Of a DNA stretch of 15,723 bases, positions 6,408 to 13,742 are shown piece by piece. Within the stretch, counting starts at the first letter, position 1; each line of letters begins with the position of its first letter. A program made the translations under genes and the position numbers. The notes under the pieces were generated by a model that was not told the DNA's origin, ran no database searches, and saw only the letters and a program-made list of their open reading frames with translations. This DNA comes from an uncultured Dialister sp. (GTDB lineage Bacteria > Bacillota > Negativicutes > Veillonellales > Dialisteraceae): positions 1-15,723 of the forward strand of contig NZ_UQKJ01000041.1 in NCBI RefSeq assembly GCF_900541605.1. The letters run 5' to 3'.

Positions 6408-8358
6408 AAACCGCATGCGGAATAGAACGGTTTCCCTTTCCATCCTTCTCTGTGCCATAGGGGTCATTCTTGCAGGGAAACTGCTGTGGACCCAGATCAT
6501 CAGGGGTCATCATTATGAGGACATGGCCCTGGGACAGACCGAAGGAATCCAGACTCTCTATTCACCTCGCGGTACCATTTATGACCGCAATGGGAAGGAA
6601 CTGGCTTTTTCCATCATGGTGAAGTCCCTCTATGCGGATCCGGGCATGATGAATGTAAGTCCCGAAGAAGCGGCTAAAGAACTGGCGCCGCTGCTTCATA
6701 AAAAAGAAGGGGACCTGGCCAAAGCTATGAGCCAGAAAACCCGCTTTGTATGGCTTGAACGAATCATGGACCCGGAAGATTCTGAAAAAGTGGAAGAACT
6801 GCTTAAGGATAAGAAATGGAAGGGCTTTGGCTTTTTTGATGAAAGCCGAAGGTTTTATCCCAACGGGGAAATGGCAGCTAATGTACTGGGCTTTGTCGGA
6901 TATGACGATAAGGGGTTGGATGGCCTCGAAAAATCTTTGGATACCCTCATCCGAGGAGGGACGAACAAGCAGCATATTTTGACCGATGCCAGGGGAAATC
7001 CTATCCTGAAGTCCGCTATGGCGCCCTATAAAGCGGATAAGGAACGATCTGTATATCTTACTATTGACCAGAATATCCAGTTTTATGCGGAACGGGCACT
7101 TGACCGGGCCATGTCGGAGACCCATGCCAATGGAGGCATTATTCTTGTGATGGACCCCAAAACAGGGGCCATTCTGGCCCTGGGAAACCGTCCATCCTAT
7201 GATCCCAATCACTTTGATAAAGCCACAGAAGCGGAATTCAAGAACCGGGCGGTGGTAGATATCTATGAACCGGGTTCCACATTCAAGCCGATTATTGCTT
7301 CTGCTGCCCTTTCTGCCGGCACCTATGATACACAGCGGGTGTGGCATGATCCCGGCGCAGTCTGGGCATCGGGCCATGCCATCCGGAACTGGGATGATGG
7401 ATCCTACGGGGATGTGCGGCTGGTGGATATCCTGAAATTCTCCATCAATACCGGCTTTGCCCATATCGGCCTTCTCACCGGAGGAAAGACACTCACGGAA
7501 TATGCAAAGAAGTTCGGCTTCGGCCAGCCCACGGGCATTGAACTTCCCGGTGAGGGCAGCGGTATCCTCTTTGATCCGAAAGAAATGCGGGCTATCGATG
7601 TGGCCACCATGTCTATCGGCCAGGGCATTGCGGTGACACCGCTCCAGATGGTGCAGGCCTACAGTGCCATTGCTAACGGGGGCAAAATGGTGAAGCCCCA
7701 TGTAATCCAGTCCATCAAAAATCCGGACGGCAGCGATTATAAAGTCACCGATACCGAATACAGCGGAGAACCGATTTCTCAGACCGTGGCGGACGAAGTA
7801 AAAGATATGATGGAGAAGGAAGTCTCCGAAGGCGGCGGTACCAATGCAAAGATACCGGGGTACCATATGGCCGGAAAAACGGGAACTGCCCAGAAACTGG
7901 ATGCCAGGAACGGCGGCTACCTGAAGGGCCAGTATATCGCCTCTTTCTGCGGCTTTGGTCCCACAGAAGACCCCAGGGCCATCTGTCTGGTGGTACTGGA
8001 TACGCCAAAGGGAACTTTTTATGGCGGGCAGGTAGCAGCGCCGGTCTTCAAGGAGGCTATGACCCAGATCATGCGGTATCTCCAGGTACCTACGCTGGAT
8101 GACCAGGCAAACCATGCCAAACCGCAGAATAAACCTATTGAACTGTACAAACCAAAACTTCCTCCGGAAAATGCCAAGGAATTCCGTCTGCCCAGCTTTA
8201 CCGGCTGGTCCATGCGGGACGTGGGGGAATGGCTCACCAGGGCGGGGCTGGGATTCCAGCCTGATGGCAGCGGCTACGCCGATAGCCAGAGTCCGGGTAT
8301 AGGAGCCAGAGTACACAGGGGAGACAATGTGAAGGTCCATTTCTCCCATCATGACTGA
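6388..8358 (+). CDS. Class B penicillin-binding protein (FtsI/SpoVD-like transpeptidase) with PASTA domain
   Basis: A cell-wall D,D-transpeptidase that cross-links peptidoglycan outside the membrane. It has a short basic cytoplasmic tail, one membrane anchor (about residues 15-34) and then the dimerisation region starting SPRGTIYDRNGKELA. The transpeptidase domain has all three active-site motifs: S297-T-F-K in EPGSTFKPI, S352-I-N354 and K497-T-G499. A C-terminal PASTA domain (about residues 598-655) begins LPSFTGWSMRDVGEWL. At 656 residues it fits the SpoVD/FtsI/Pbp2x group. The start has AGGAGA about 9 bases upstream, inside the end of cca, so the two are co-transcribed. It is outside a division cluster here, so I cannot say whether it serves septation, elongation or sporulation, and I give no symbol. 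A strong terminator follows the stop. Confidence 0.93.
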   Translation: MKRETPRNRMRNRTVSLSILLCAIGVILAGKLLWTQIIRGHHYEDMALGQTEGIQTLYSPRGTIYDRNGKELAFSIMVKSLYADPGMMNVSPEEAAKELAPLLHKKEGDLAKAMSQKTRFVWLERIMDPEDSEKVEELLKDKKWKGFGFFDESRRFYPNGEMAANVLGFVGYDDKGLDGLEKSLDTLIRGGTNKQHILTDARGNPILKSAMAPYKADKERSVYLTIDQNIQFYAERALDRAMSETHANGGIILVMDPKTGAILALGNRPSYDPNHFDKATEAEFKNRAVVDIYEPGSTFKPIIASAALSAGTYDTQRVWHDPGAVWASGHAIRNWDDGSYGDVRLVDILKFSINTGFAHIGLLTGGKTLTEYAKKFGFGQPTGIELPGEGSGILFDPKEMRAIDVATMSIGQGIAVTPLQMVQAYSAIANGGKMVKPHVIQSIKNPDGSDYKVTDTEYSGEPISQTVADEVKDMMEKEVSEGGGTNAKIPGYHMAGKTGTAQKLDARNGGYLKGQYIASFCGFGPTEDPRAICLVVLDTPKGTFYGGQVAAPVFKEAMTQIMRYLQVPTLDDQANHAKPQNKPIELYKPKLPPENAKEFRLPSFTGWSMRDVGEWLTRAGLGFQPDGSGYADSQSPGIGARVHRGDNVKVHFSHHD

Positions 8359-8399
8359 AAAATCAGCAGCTCGTCCCAGGTGGGCGACTGCTGATTTTT
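8358..8399 (+). terminator. Intrinsic terminator of cca-PBP
   Basis: Long hairpin: AAAAATCAGCAG pairs with CTGCTGATTTTT, with inner TCG/CGA and CCCA/TGGG pairs, ending in five T. It starts at the last base of the PBP stop codon. Confidence 0.9.
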
Positions 8400-8433
8400 G
8401 CATTTTGGCAGGGGGGTGATGCATGTCTTTGCA

Positions 8434-8453
8434 GCTAACCCACAACTGTTAGC
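8434..8453 (+). repeat. Short inverted repeat upstream of the MscS gene
   Basis: GCTAAC (8434-8439) and GTTAGC (8448-8453) with an 8-base loop, in the gap between the PBP terminator and the mscS promoter. It could be an operator or chance; nothing else supports it. Confidence 0.25.
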
Positions 8454-8501
8454 CCTATTCACTCCGTTTGTGTCACTTACCAGCCACCGATTCTCGGACT
8501 A

Positions 8502-8510
8502 TGATACAAT
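8502..8510 (+). promoter_or_regulatory. Extended -10 promoter for the MscS gene
   Basis: TGATACAAT matches TG-N-TATAAT with one change. No -35 is evident. A start near 8517 gives a leader of about 36 nt. Confidence 0.4.
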
Positions 8511-8552
8511 ATAACTGTCTAAATTCCTTTAATTTGAAGAAAGGATACAATC

Positions 8553-9407
8553 GTGGAACCAAATGCAGTGACCAAAGTAGTGACCGATGAAATCGGCATT
8601 ACTGCCAAATTTATGGAAGATCTGAAAATGTTTGCTTTTACCAAGGGCATCGATCTCATAGAGGCGGTCATCCTCTTTATCATAGGATATATAATCTGCC
8701 GGTATATTCGGAAAGCCGTAGAGCATATCCTGGACAGGAGCAGTGTAGACCCTTCGGCGAAGACGTTCATTTCTGAAATCATTTTCTTTTTCTGCCTGGC
8801 CATTGTAGCCATTGTGGCCCTCGGTACGGCAGGCGTGGCGGCAGGGACTCTTGCCGCAGCTTTCGGTGGTATCGGATTGGCTATCGGTCTTGGTCTCAAG
8901 GACAATATCGGAAATGTGGCATCCGGTATATTTATCCTTATTTTCCGTCCTTTCCGGGTGGGGGATTATATCCAGGTCGGAGGAAACCAGGGCACGGTGA
9001 CCGATATCCGTATCATGTATACCCTGATTTCTACCCTGGGAAACCAGATGATCGTTATCCCTAATTCTTCTCTCATCAACAGCGTCATCAAGAACTATTC
9101 TGCCTTTGATACGAGGAATTTGGAATTTACTTTTGACGTCGGCTACGATACGAATCTGCCGGAATGCATTGCGCTCCTGAAAAAATTATTTGCGGAAGAT
9201 TCCTATGTGCTGAATAAGGAAGACCTTCCTGTCTATGTGAGCGGCATGGCCGAATCATCTATACGTATCTACGTGAGGGCCCAGGTAGAACGGACCAAGT
9301 ACTTTGACGCCCAGAATGAGCTGTATATCAAGGTGAAAGAAGCCTTCGACAAGGCGGGAATCGATATTCCCTTTCCCCAGGTGGTGGTGCATCGAGCGAA
9401 GGAATGA
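8553..9407 (+). CDS. mscS: MscS-family small-conductance mechanosensitive channel
   Basis: A membrane channel that opens under tension and lets solutes out after osmotic downshock. At 284 residues it is almost the length of E. coli MscS (286). Three hydrophobic segments are visible: about residues 28-50, 68-88 and the glycine/alanine-rich pore helix (GTAGVAAGTLAAAFGGIGLAIGLGLKDNIGN). The beta domain signature follows: FRPFRVGDYIQVGGNQGTV and then ISTLGNQMIVIPNSSLINSVIKNYS. The C-terminal alpha/beta domain ends at PFPQVVVH. The start is GTG 8553, with AAAGGA 7 bases before it; no ATG is nearer. It is a single-gene unit: a terminator closes the previous operon and a strong promoter opens the next. 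Only a weak 5-bp hairpin (9407-9421) follows, so transcription might run on. Confidence 0.93.
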   Translation: MEPNAVTKVVTDEIGITAKFMEDLKMFAFTKGIDLIEAVILFIIGYIICRYIRKAVEHILDRSSVDPSAKTFISEIIFFFCLAIVAIVALGTAGVAAGTLAAAFGGIGLAIGLGLKDNIGNVASGIFILIFRPFRVGDYIQVGGNQGTVTDIRIMYTLISTLGNQMIVIPNSSLINSVIKNYSAFDTRNLEFTFDVGYDTNLPECIALLKKLFAEDSYVLNKEDLPVYVSGMAESSIRIYVRAQVERTKYFDAQNELYIKVKEAFDKAGIDIPFPQVVVHRAKE

Positions 9408-9453
9408 GCTGCTTTTCAGCTGGCCTTTGCATATTCCGGCTTTCTCTTTCCTA

Positions 9454-9482
9454 TTGACACTCCCATATGCCGGTGATATACT
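9454..9482 (+). promoter_or_regulatory. Promoter of the T-box / ECF transporter operon
   Basis: TTGACA (9454-9459) and TATACT (9477-9482) with a 17-base spacer: perfect -35, 5/6 -10 and ideal spacing. Transcription should start near 9489, just before the T-box stem I. Confidence 0.85.
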
Positions 9483-9488
9483 CTGTTC

Positions 9489-9739
9489 ATATAAGAAAAC
9501 CGCAGAACAGGAAGAGTAGCCTGAATGGAAGCCATCCAAGGGAGCCGGCGCAAGTGGAAGTCCGGTATGGCAGTTCATGTGAATGGGCCTGGGAGGTGCA
9601 GCGCTGAGCCGTAAGGGGTAGGTGCTGACGGAATTCTCCGTTATGGAATTTGAGCCGGGCATTTTGCCAATATGGGTGGTACCGCGGAATTGTATCCTTT
9701 CGTCCCTTTGCTTTCGAGCAGGGAGCGAAAGGATTTTTT
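9489..9739 (+). promoter_or_regulatory. T-box riboswitch, probably tRNA-Trp responsive
   Basis: A leader that binds an uncharged tRNA and then prevents termination. Stem I carries the loop-E elements AGTA (9515-9518) and GAA (9581-9583). Lower-stem CAGG (9508-9511) pairs with CCTG (9588-9591). Between GAA and CCTG lies TGGG, so the specifier is most simply TGG (9584-9586, Trp) followed by a purine. GGG (Gly) would be the other reading. The T-box itself is GGGTGGTACCGCGG (9674-9687). Its TGGT bulge pairs with a discriminator A or, by wobble, G, which fits tRNA-Trp (G73) and disfavours tRNA-Gly (U73). CGTCCC (9701-9706) is shared between the antiterminator and the terminator. The gene that follows encodes a TrpP-like protein, supporting tryptophan. 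Confidence 0.93.
9695..9739 (+). terminator. Regulated terminator of the T-box
   Basis: TCCTTTCG (9695-9702) pairs with CGAAAGGA (9726-9733) and CCC (9704-9706) with GGG (9721-9723), followed by six T. It forms only when the antiterminator does not, so it is the off state of the operon. Confidence 0.88.
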
Positions 9740-9768
9740 AGTATTTATTTTTCAGGAGGATGGTTATT

Positions 9769-11256
9769 ATGGAAAGGGTCATGGATGTTTCAAAGCTTGT
9801 CTTCACCAAGGCGAGAGGGGGCAGGTTCCGGTGGCTCACCATTTCCACACTCATGCTGGCCATCGGCATGCTGCTGCACCTGGTATCTCCATCGGTTGCC
9901 GGGTTCACGCCGAACTGGATGATTGCCTGCTATGTGGTGGCGATCCTTCTCACGAAGCCCAGCTATAAGCAGTGCCTTGGCATCTGCATGGTGGCGGCGC
10001 TGATGGAAGTTTTCACCAGTAAATCCGCTTTCCCCTATGGCGATTTCGCTTCCGAATTCTTCGGGGCCTATGTGGCCGGATTCTTTGCCCATTCCGTACC
10101 GCCCATTAAGATTGGGAAATTTTCTCTTCGTCCGGCGATTGCGGGATTCATTACTACCTGTGTTTCCGGCTTTACTTTCGTGGCTATCCTGACGGTGGTT
10201 ATGGGAATTCCGATGAAGGTATTCCTCTATGGCATGCTTCCGGCGGTTGCCATGGTAGGTATCGGAAATGGCATCATTACGCCGTTCCTCTATTTCCCGG
10301 CACTTCGCCTTTTCAAGTCCATGCACTACATGGCAGAGTCCGACGTGGAGGATAGTGATCACAGCGGCCTGGTCCTTGAACAGAGCCAGGAGGGGGTCAT
10401 CAGCGTGGAACATCTGACTTATACTTATCCCTTTGCGAAGGAACCGGCGCTGAAAGATGTGTCCATGGCTGCGGAAAAAGGGGACTTCATCGTTGTTACC
10501 GGGCCGAACGGTGCCGGTAAGACCACGCTCCTCATGTCCATGGCCGGCGCTATTCCCCATTACTATGGGGGCACCATGAAAGGCATGGTATTCACCGGAG
10601 GCAAAGCGGTGACCCAGCACACCATCGCAGACCTGGCTTCTTCCATCGGCGTTATTCTTTCCGATTACAAAGCACAGATCGTTACTTTGACGGTGGGTGA
10701 AGAAATGGCCTTTACCCTTGAAAACCATGGATTCCCTCCGGATGAAATCCGCCGCCGTTCGAGGGAAGCCCTGGCCAAGGTCCATCTGAATGGCCTGGAA
10801 GAAAGAAAGGTGTCCACCCTTTCCGGCGGCCAGTGCCAGCGTCTCGTAGTTGCCGCTGTACTGGCGGAGGAACCGCAGGTCCTTGTCTTTGATGAACCGA
10901 CCTCCGCACTGGATCCGGAAGGCATCCGGGAGTTCTATGAGATGGTGGGCGAATTGAATCAGAAGGAAGGCCTTACGGTAATCGTGGCAGAACATCATCT
11001 GGAAGCCACCCTTCCCTATGCAAAGAAGTTTGTCCTTATGAATAAAGGTGAAATTGTGAGCCAGGGTACACCGGAAGAAGTGATGCGGGATATGAAGAAA
11101 AACCATATCTATGAAGAAGCTATTCCGGACATGTATCGGGCCCAGTTGGAACTGGAAGACTGGGGCGTGTCCTTTGAAAAACCGTTCTTGAATATCCGGG
11201 ACGCTGAACAGTCGGTGGTTGATTCCTTTAAGGAAGGAGGAAGAGAAAATGCTTGA
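9769..11256 (+). CDS. ECF transporter: S component (TrpP-like) fused to EcfA ATPase
   Basis: A 495-residue fusion. Residues about 1-195 form a hydrophobic substrate-binding S component with five or six membrane spans. The order of motifs (IGMLLHLVSPSVAGFTPNWM, then SAFPYGDFASEFFGAYVAG) is like that of TrpP tryptophan transporters, as far as I recall them. A polar linker (about 196-215) leads to an ABC ATPase: Walker A GPNGAGKTT (Lys251), signature LSGGQ (351-355), Walker B LVFDE (Asp375, Glu376), switch His409. In most ECF systems the S component is a separate gene; I see no frameshift here. Start ATG 9769 is 9 bases after AGGAGG; the upstream in-frame ATG 9760 abuts the Shine-Dalgarno. It overlaps the next gene by 8 bases. 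Substrate assignment (tryptophan) is inference from the T-box and family resemblance. Confidence 0.88.
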   Translation: MERVMDVSKLVFTKARGGRFRWLTISTLMLAIGMLLHLVSPSVAGFTPNWMIACYVVAILLTKPSYKQCLGICMVAALMEVFTSKSAFPYGDFASEFFGAYVAGFFAHSVPPIKIGKFSLRPAIAGFITTCVSGFTFVAILTVVMGIPMKVFLYGMLPAVAMVGIGNGIITPFLYFPALRLFKSMHYMAESDVEDSDHSGLVLEQSQEGVISVEHLTYTYPFAKEPALKDVSMAAEKGDFIVVTGPNGAGKTTLLMSMAGAIPHYYGGTMKGMVFTGGKAVTQHTIADLASSIGVILSDYKAQIVTLTVGEEMAFTLENHGFPPDEIRRRSREALAKVHLNGLEERKVSTLSGGQCQRLVVAAVLAEEPQVLVFDEPTSALDPEGIREFYEMVGELNQKEGLTVIVAEHHLEATLPYAKKFVLMNKGEIVSQGTPEEVMRDMKKNHIYEEAIPDMYRAQLELEDWGVSFEKPFLNIRDAEQSVVDSFKEGGRENA

Positions 11257-12067
11257 ACTGAAGAATGTGTCATTCCGCTATGCGAAGAATATGCCCCTTG
11301 TTCTTGATGATATTTCCCTGTCCTTCGATAAGGGTGAGTTCGTAGCTATAACAGGAAGAAATGGCAGCGGCAAAACCACTATTACCAGGCTGCTCACGGG
11401 ATTGGAAAAACCGACATCCGGCAGGGTGCTTTATAATGGAGCCGATGTAACGAAAGAGGAAGCGTCTGATCGCAGCCGCTTTATCGGGTATGTATTCCAG
11501 CAGCCGGACCGGCAGATGTTTATGCCCACGGTGCGCGAAGAAATCGCATTTGGCCCCTTCCATCAGGGAAAGCGGGGAGAAGAACTGGAAAGTGCCATTG
11601 ACCGGGCTATGGAAGATACGGATACCAGGGCCCTGGAAAATGAATATCCGAGAACCCTTTCCCGCGGAGACCAGCAGCGGGTGGCCATTGCTTCGGCCCT
11701 GGCCATGGATACGGAATTTCTGGTCCTCGATGAACCGACCAGCGGCCAGGATGGTAGGGAAAAGAAACGGCTCATGGGGCTCATGGAAAGTCTCCAGCAA
11801 AAGGGAATTACCATTATCCTTGTAACCCATGATATGGATATCGTGGCCCGGGACTGCACAAGGGTAGTAGTCATCGCTAGCCATAAAGTGGTCTTTGATG
11901 ATAAACCGGAAATTCTTTTCTCTGAGGCAAATCGTCCGGAGGACTGGGGCCTTGCCTATCCGCCGGCGGTTCTTCTGGGACGCCGGCTCCCTGGGTCACC
12001 GTATTGCCGGGATATGGAGAGCTTCTGTAAAGAATTCATCCTTCGGAAAGGAGGTGCTTCCAGATGA
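11249..12067 (+). CDS. ECF transporter ATPase subunit (EcfA2-like)
   Basis: The second ATPase of the transporter, 272 residues, in the cytoplasm. Walker A is TGRNGSGKTT (Lys42). The Q loop region reads VFQQPDRQMFMPTV, and Walker B is FLVLDEPTSGQDGRE. The switch histidine is in LVTHDMD. The signature motif is not LSGGQ but LSRGD (137-141) followed by QQR, so one of the two ATP sites may be unlike the other, as occurs in some ECF modules. Start ATG 11249 has GGAGG 8 bases before it; the longer frame from 11219 lies inside the previous gene and is not needed. It overlaps the next gene by ATGA. With the fused gene it would form the ATPase heterodimer. Confidence 0.93.
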   Translation: MLELKNVSFRYAKNMPLVLDDISLSFDKGEFVAITGRNGSGKTTITRLLTGLEKPTSGRVLYNGADVTKEEASDRSRFIGYVFQQPDRQMFMPTVREEIAFGPFHQGKRGEELESAIDRAMEDTDTRALENEYPRTLSRGDQQRVAIASALAMDTEFLVLDEPTSGQDGREKKRLMGLMESLQQKGITIILVTHDMDIVARDCTRVVVIASHKVVFDDKPEILFSEANRPEDWGLAYPPAVLLGRRLPGSPYCRDMESFCKEFILRKGGASR

Positions 12068-12747
12068 GAAACCTGGTACCTTTGACAAAAATTCTGCTGA
12101 CCTTCGGTACCGCCGTATGGGCTATCGTTCTCCACCAGCCGGAAAGCCTCCTTGCCCTCTGTATTCTGGAAGTGCTGGTCCTTCTGGTGTCCGGTGAACT
12201 CATCCGTAACCTGAAAGCCCTGATTATGCTCATTATTTTTGCAGCCCTTCTCGGAGTCATTGAAAAGGTGGGCGGCGGCAGCACTACGGAATCCGTGGTA
12301 GCAGCCCTCCGCATGCTGGGCATGACCATTATCTTTATTTATCTCCTTGGTACAGTGAAACTCCAGGACCTGACGGCATCCATGGTACGACAGCTGAAGG
12401 TACCCTATGAATATGCCTTCATGTTCACCGCTGGCCTTCGCTTTATTCCTGATTTCATTGAAGAAAACCGTGCTGTATCGGAAGCCCAGGCCTGCCGTGG
12501 GCTGGCGGTAAAAGGCAATTTCTTCAAGCAGGTAAAACGGTATATGTCTATTGTCCGCCCGCTGATGCTCCGTTCTCTGGGACGGAGTGAAACCATGGCT
12601 CTTTCTTTGGAACTCCGGGGCTTTGGTGGATCCAGGAGAACATTCATGGAAAGCGTGGCACCGAAAGGAAAGGATTATTTCTTTATGATTCTCATCCTTA
12701 TTATTACCATTGCCGTCATTTATGGACGGGTGAAGATGGGAATGTAA
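12064..12747 (+). CDS. ECF transporter transmembrane component EcfT
   Basis: The energy-coupling membrane protein linking the two ATPases to the S component. It has 227 residues with hydrophobic segments at about 5-25, 25-42, 47-65, 80-98 and 205-224. The coupling helices carry the two conserved arginine-glycine motifs: AQACRGL and LSLELRGF. It starts at ATG 12064 in an ATGA overlap with the ATPase gene, with AAAGGAGG about 9 bases upstream, so the three genes are translated together. The presence of a dedicated T, two ATPases and an S domain means this operon encodes a whole transporter (group I type) and needs no shared EcfAT. A strong bidirectional terminator follows. Confidence 0.93.
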   Translation: MRNLVPLTKILLTFGTAVWAIVLHQPESLLALCILEVLVLLVSGELIRNLKALIMLIIFAALLGVIEKVGGGSTTESVVAALRMLGMTIIFIYLLGTVKLQDLTASMVRQLKVPYEYAFMFTAGLRFIPDFIEENRAVSEAQACRGLAVKGNFFKQVKRYMSIVRPLMLRSLGRSETMALSLELRGFGGSRRTFMESVAPKGKDYFFMILILIITIAVIYGRVKMGM

Positions 12748-12796
12748 TGAAATAACCGGTCTTTGGCCAGGGCATGTTATTAATCATGCTATGCAT

Positions 12797-12835
12797 AAAA
12801 AAGCACTGAAATGTTTTCATTTCAGTGCTTTTTTT
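12797..12835 (+). terminator. Bidirectional terminator between ecfT and queF
   Basis: 12-bp stem AGCACTGAAATG/CATTTCAGTGCT with a TTTT loop, with six A before and seven T after. It ends plus-strand transcription of the transporter operon and minus-strand transcription of queF; the queF stop codon begins at its right edge. Confidence 0.93.
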
Positions 12836-13329
12836 CATCGGTTATCTACTTTTTCCGGATTCATATCGTGGTGAAGAAGACGGTAGCGGGCGAAATCTTT
12901 CCATTCCGTACCGGGAATGCCGTAATTGCAGTAAGGATCAATGGAAAGACCGCCGCGGGGAAGGAATTTGCCCCATACTTCTATATAGCGGGGACGGAGC
13001 AGACGAATCAGGTCGGTCATAATCATATTGACGCAGTCTTCGTGGAAATCACCGTGATTCCGATAGCTGAAAAGGTAGAGCTTCAGGGATTTGCTTTCTA
13101 CCATCCATTTATCAGGAATATAGGAAATATAGATGGTGGCGAAATCGGGCTGCCCCGTTTTCGGGCAGAGGCTCGTGAATTCAGGACAATTGAACTTGAT
13201 GAAATAATCCCGGTCTTCATGCTTATTGGGAATTTTTTCCAGAAGATTCGGATCATAATCATAGAAATACTTCGTATTTCGGCTGCCCAGCTGGGTGAGC
13301 TGGTCCAGACCTTCTCTTTTTTGTGTCAT
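12835..13329 (-). CDS. queF: NADPH-dependent 7-cyano-7-deazaguanine reductase
   Basis: Reduces preQ0 to preQ1 with NADPH in the queuosine pathway, which modifies the wobble base of tRNAs for Asn, Asp, His and Tyr. At 164 residues it matches the short QueF type of Bacillus subtilis. The catalytic region is FTSLCPKTGQPDF with Cys55 (thioimide with substrate) and Asp62. The family signature ESKSLKLYLFSYRNHGDFHED (residues 78-98) binds NADPH and preQ0; His96 and Glu97 are the usual substrate contacts. Start ATG 13329 has GAGGT 6-7 bases upstream. It is a single-gene unit, convergent with the transporter. No preQ1 riboswitch is visible in its leader; instead a palindrome sits at the predicted transcription start. 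Confidence 0.96.
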   Translation of the reverse strand: MTQKREGLDQLTQLGSRNTKYFYDYDPNLLEKIPNKHEDRDYFIKFNCPEFTSLCPKTGQPDFATIYISYIPDKWMVESKSLKLYLFSYRNHGDFHEDCVNMIMTDLIRLLRPRYIEVWGKFLPRGGLSIDPYCNYGIPGTEWKDFARYRLLHHDMNPEKVDNR

Positions 13330-13356
13330 AGGTTACCTCGTATTAATAAAATTCTA

Positions 13357-13398
13357 TGTAACTGTTACAAGAATAGCATAGTTAAGAGAAGATGTAAA
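13357..13398 (-). promoter_or_regulatory. queF: queF promoter with palindromic operator candidate
   Basis: Minus strand: -35 TTTACA (13393-13398), 17-base spacer, -10 TATTCT (13370-13375). Right after the -10 is a perfect palindrome TGTAAC-A-GTTACA (13357-13369) centred on the expected start site. A repressor bound there could block initiation; no regulator is known from the sequence. Confidence 0.45.
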
Positions 13399-13505
13399 CA
13401 TGGTAATCCAGGACTCCTTGTAGAATAGCCCGGCCTATGGTACAGTTTATTCAGATACTATAGATGGGATATTTTCCCATAGGATTAGATAGGGGTGAAA
13501 TATTC

Positions 13506-13742
13506 ATGAATACAGAAGGCCGTGACAAGATGGATGAAAAGGAGCTGACCGAAGAAGAATTGCAGGAATTCATGGCATCCTACAAGAAAGAACTGGCCCA
13601 CATCTACAAAACATCCAGCGCCAAGAAAGCCTTCATGGCCCGGCAGCACCTGCCGAACCTGAAAGAAGCCCTGGAGGAGTGCGACCGGGAAATGCGGGAG
13701 GACATAGAAGAACTGAAGCACAAGTACGGGATACACTATTGA
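13506..13742 (+). CDS. Small charged helical protein of unknown function
   Basis: A 78-residue protein, MNTEGRDKMDEKELTEEELQ at the start, rich in Glu and Lys and free of hydrophobic membrane segments. Most of it should be alpha-helical, with a possible coiled-coil pattern in LPNLKEALEECDREMREDIEELKHK. One cysteine is present (ECD). I know no family for it. Start ATG 13506 has AGGGGTG about 9 bases upstream. An in-frame ATG at 13464 lies within a small hairpin (ATGGGA/TCCCAT, 13464-13480) and has no ribosome-binding site. ATG 13530 would give 70 residues. The stop codon overlaps the first bases of the folded repeat element that follows. It could be a real small cytoplasmic protein; confidence comes from the ribosome-binding site and the coding-like composition. 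Confidence 0.7.
   Translation: MNTEGRDKMDEKELTEEELQEFMASYKKELAHIYKTSSAKKAFMARQHLPNLKEALEECDREMREDIEELKHKYGIHY

Noticed and set aside
6562..8445. Long minus-strand open frame (627 codons) opposite the PBP
   Set aside because: Composition is typical of an antisense shadow (rich in His, Arg, Gly, Ile), and the PBP on the other strand has every active-site motif.
9407..9450. Terminator after the MscS gene
   Set aside because: Only a 5-bp hairpin AGCTG/CAGCT without an adjacent T run; too weak to call.
9790..11106. Minus-strand open frame (438 codons) opposite the S-ATPase fusion
   Set aside because: Shadow frame; the plus-strand protein has clear Walker motifs and a ribosome-binding site.
12811..13428. 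Plus-strand open frame (205 codons) opposite queF
   Set aside because: It begins inside the bidirectional terminator hairpin and is antisense to an unmistakable queF.
13330..13460. preQ1 riboswitch upstream of queF
   Set aside because: No preQ1 aptamer-like hairpin with an A-rich tail is present in the leader; only a palindrome is seen.
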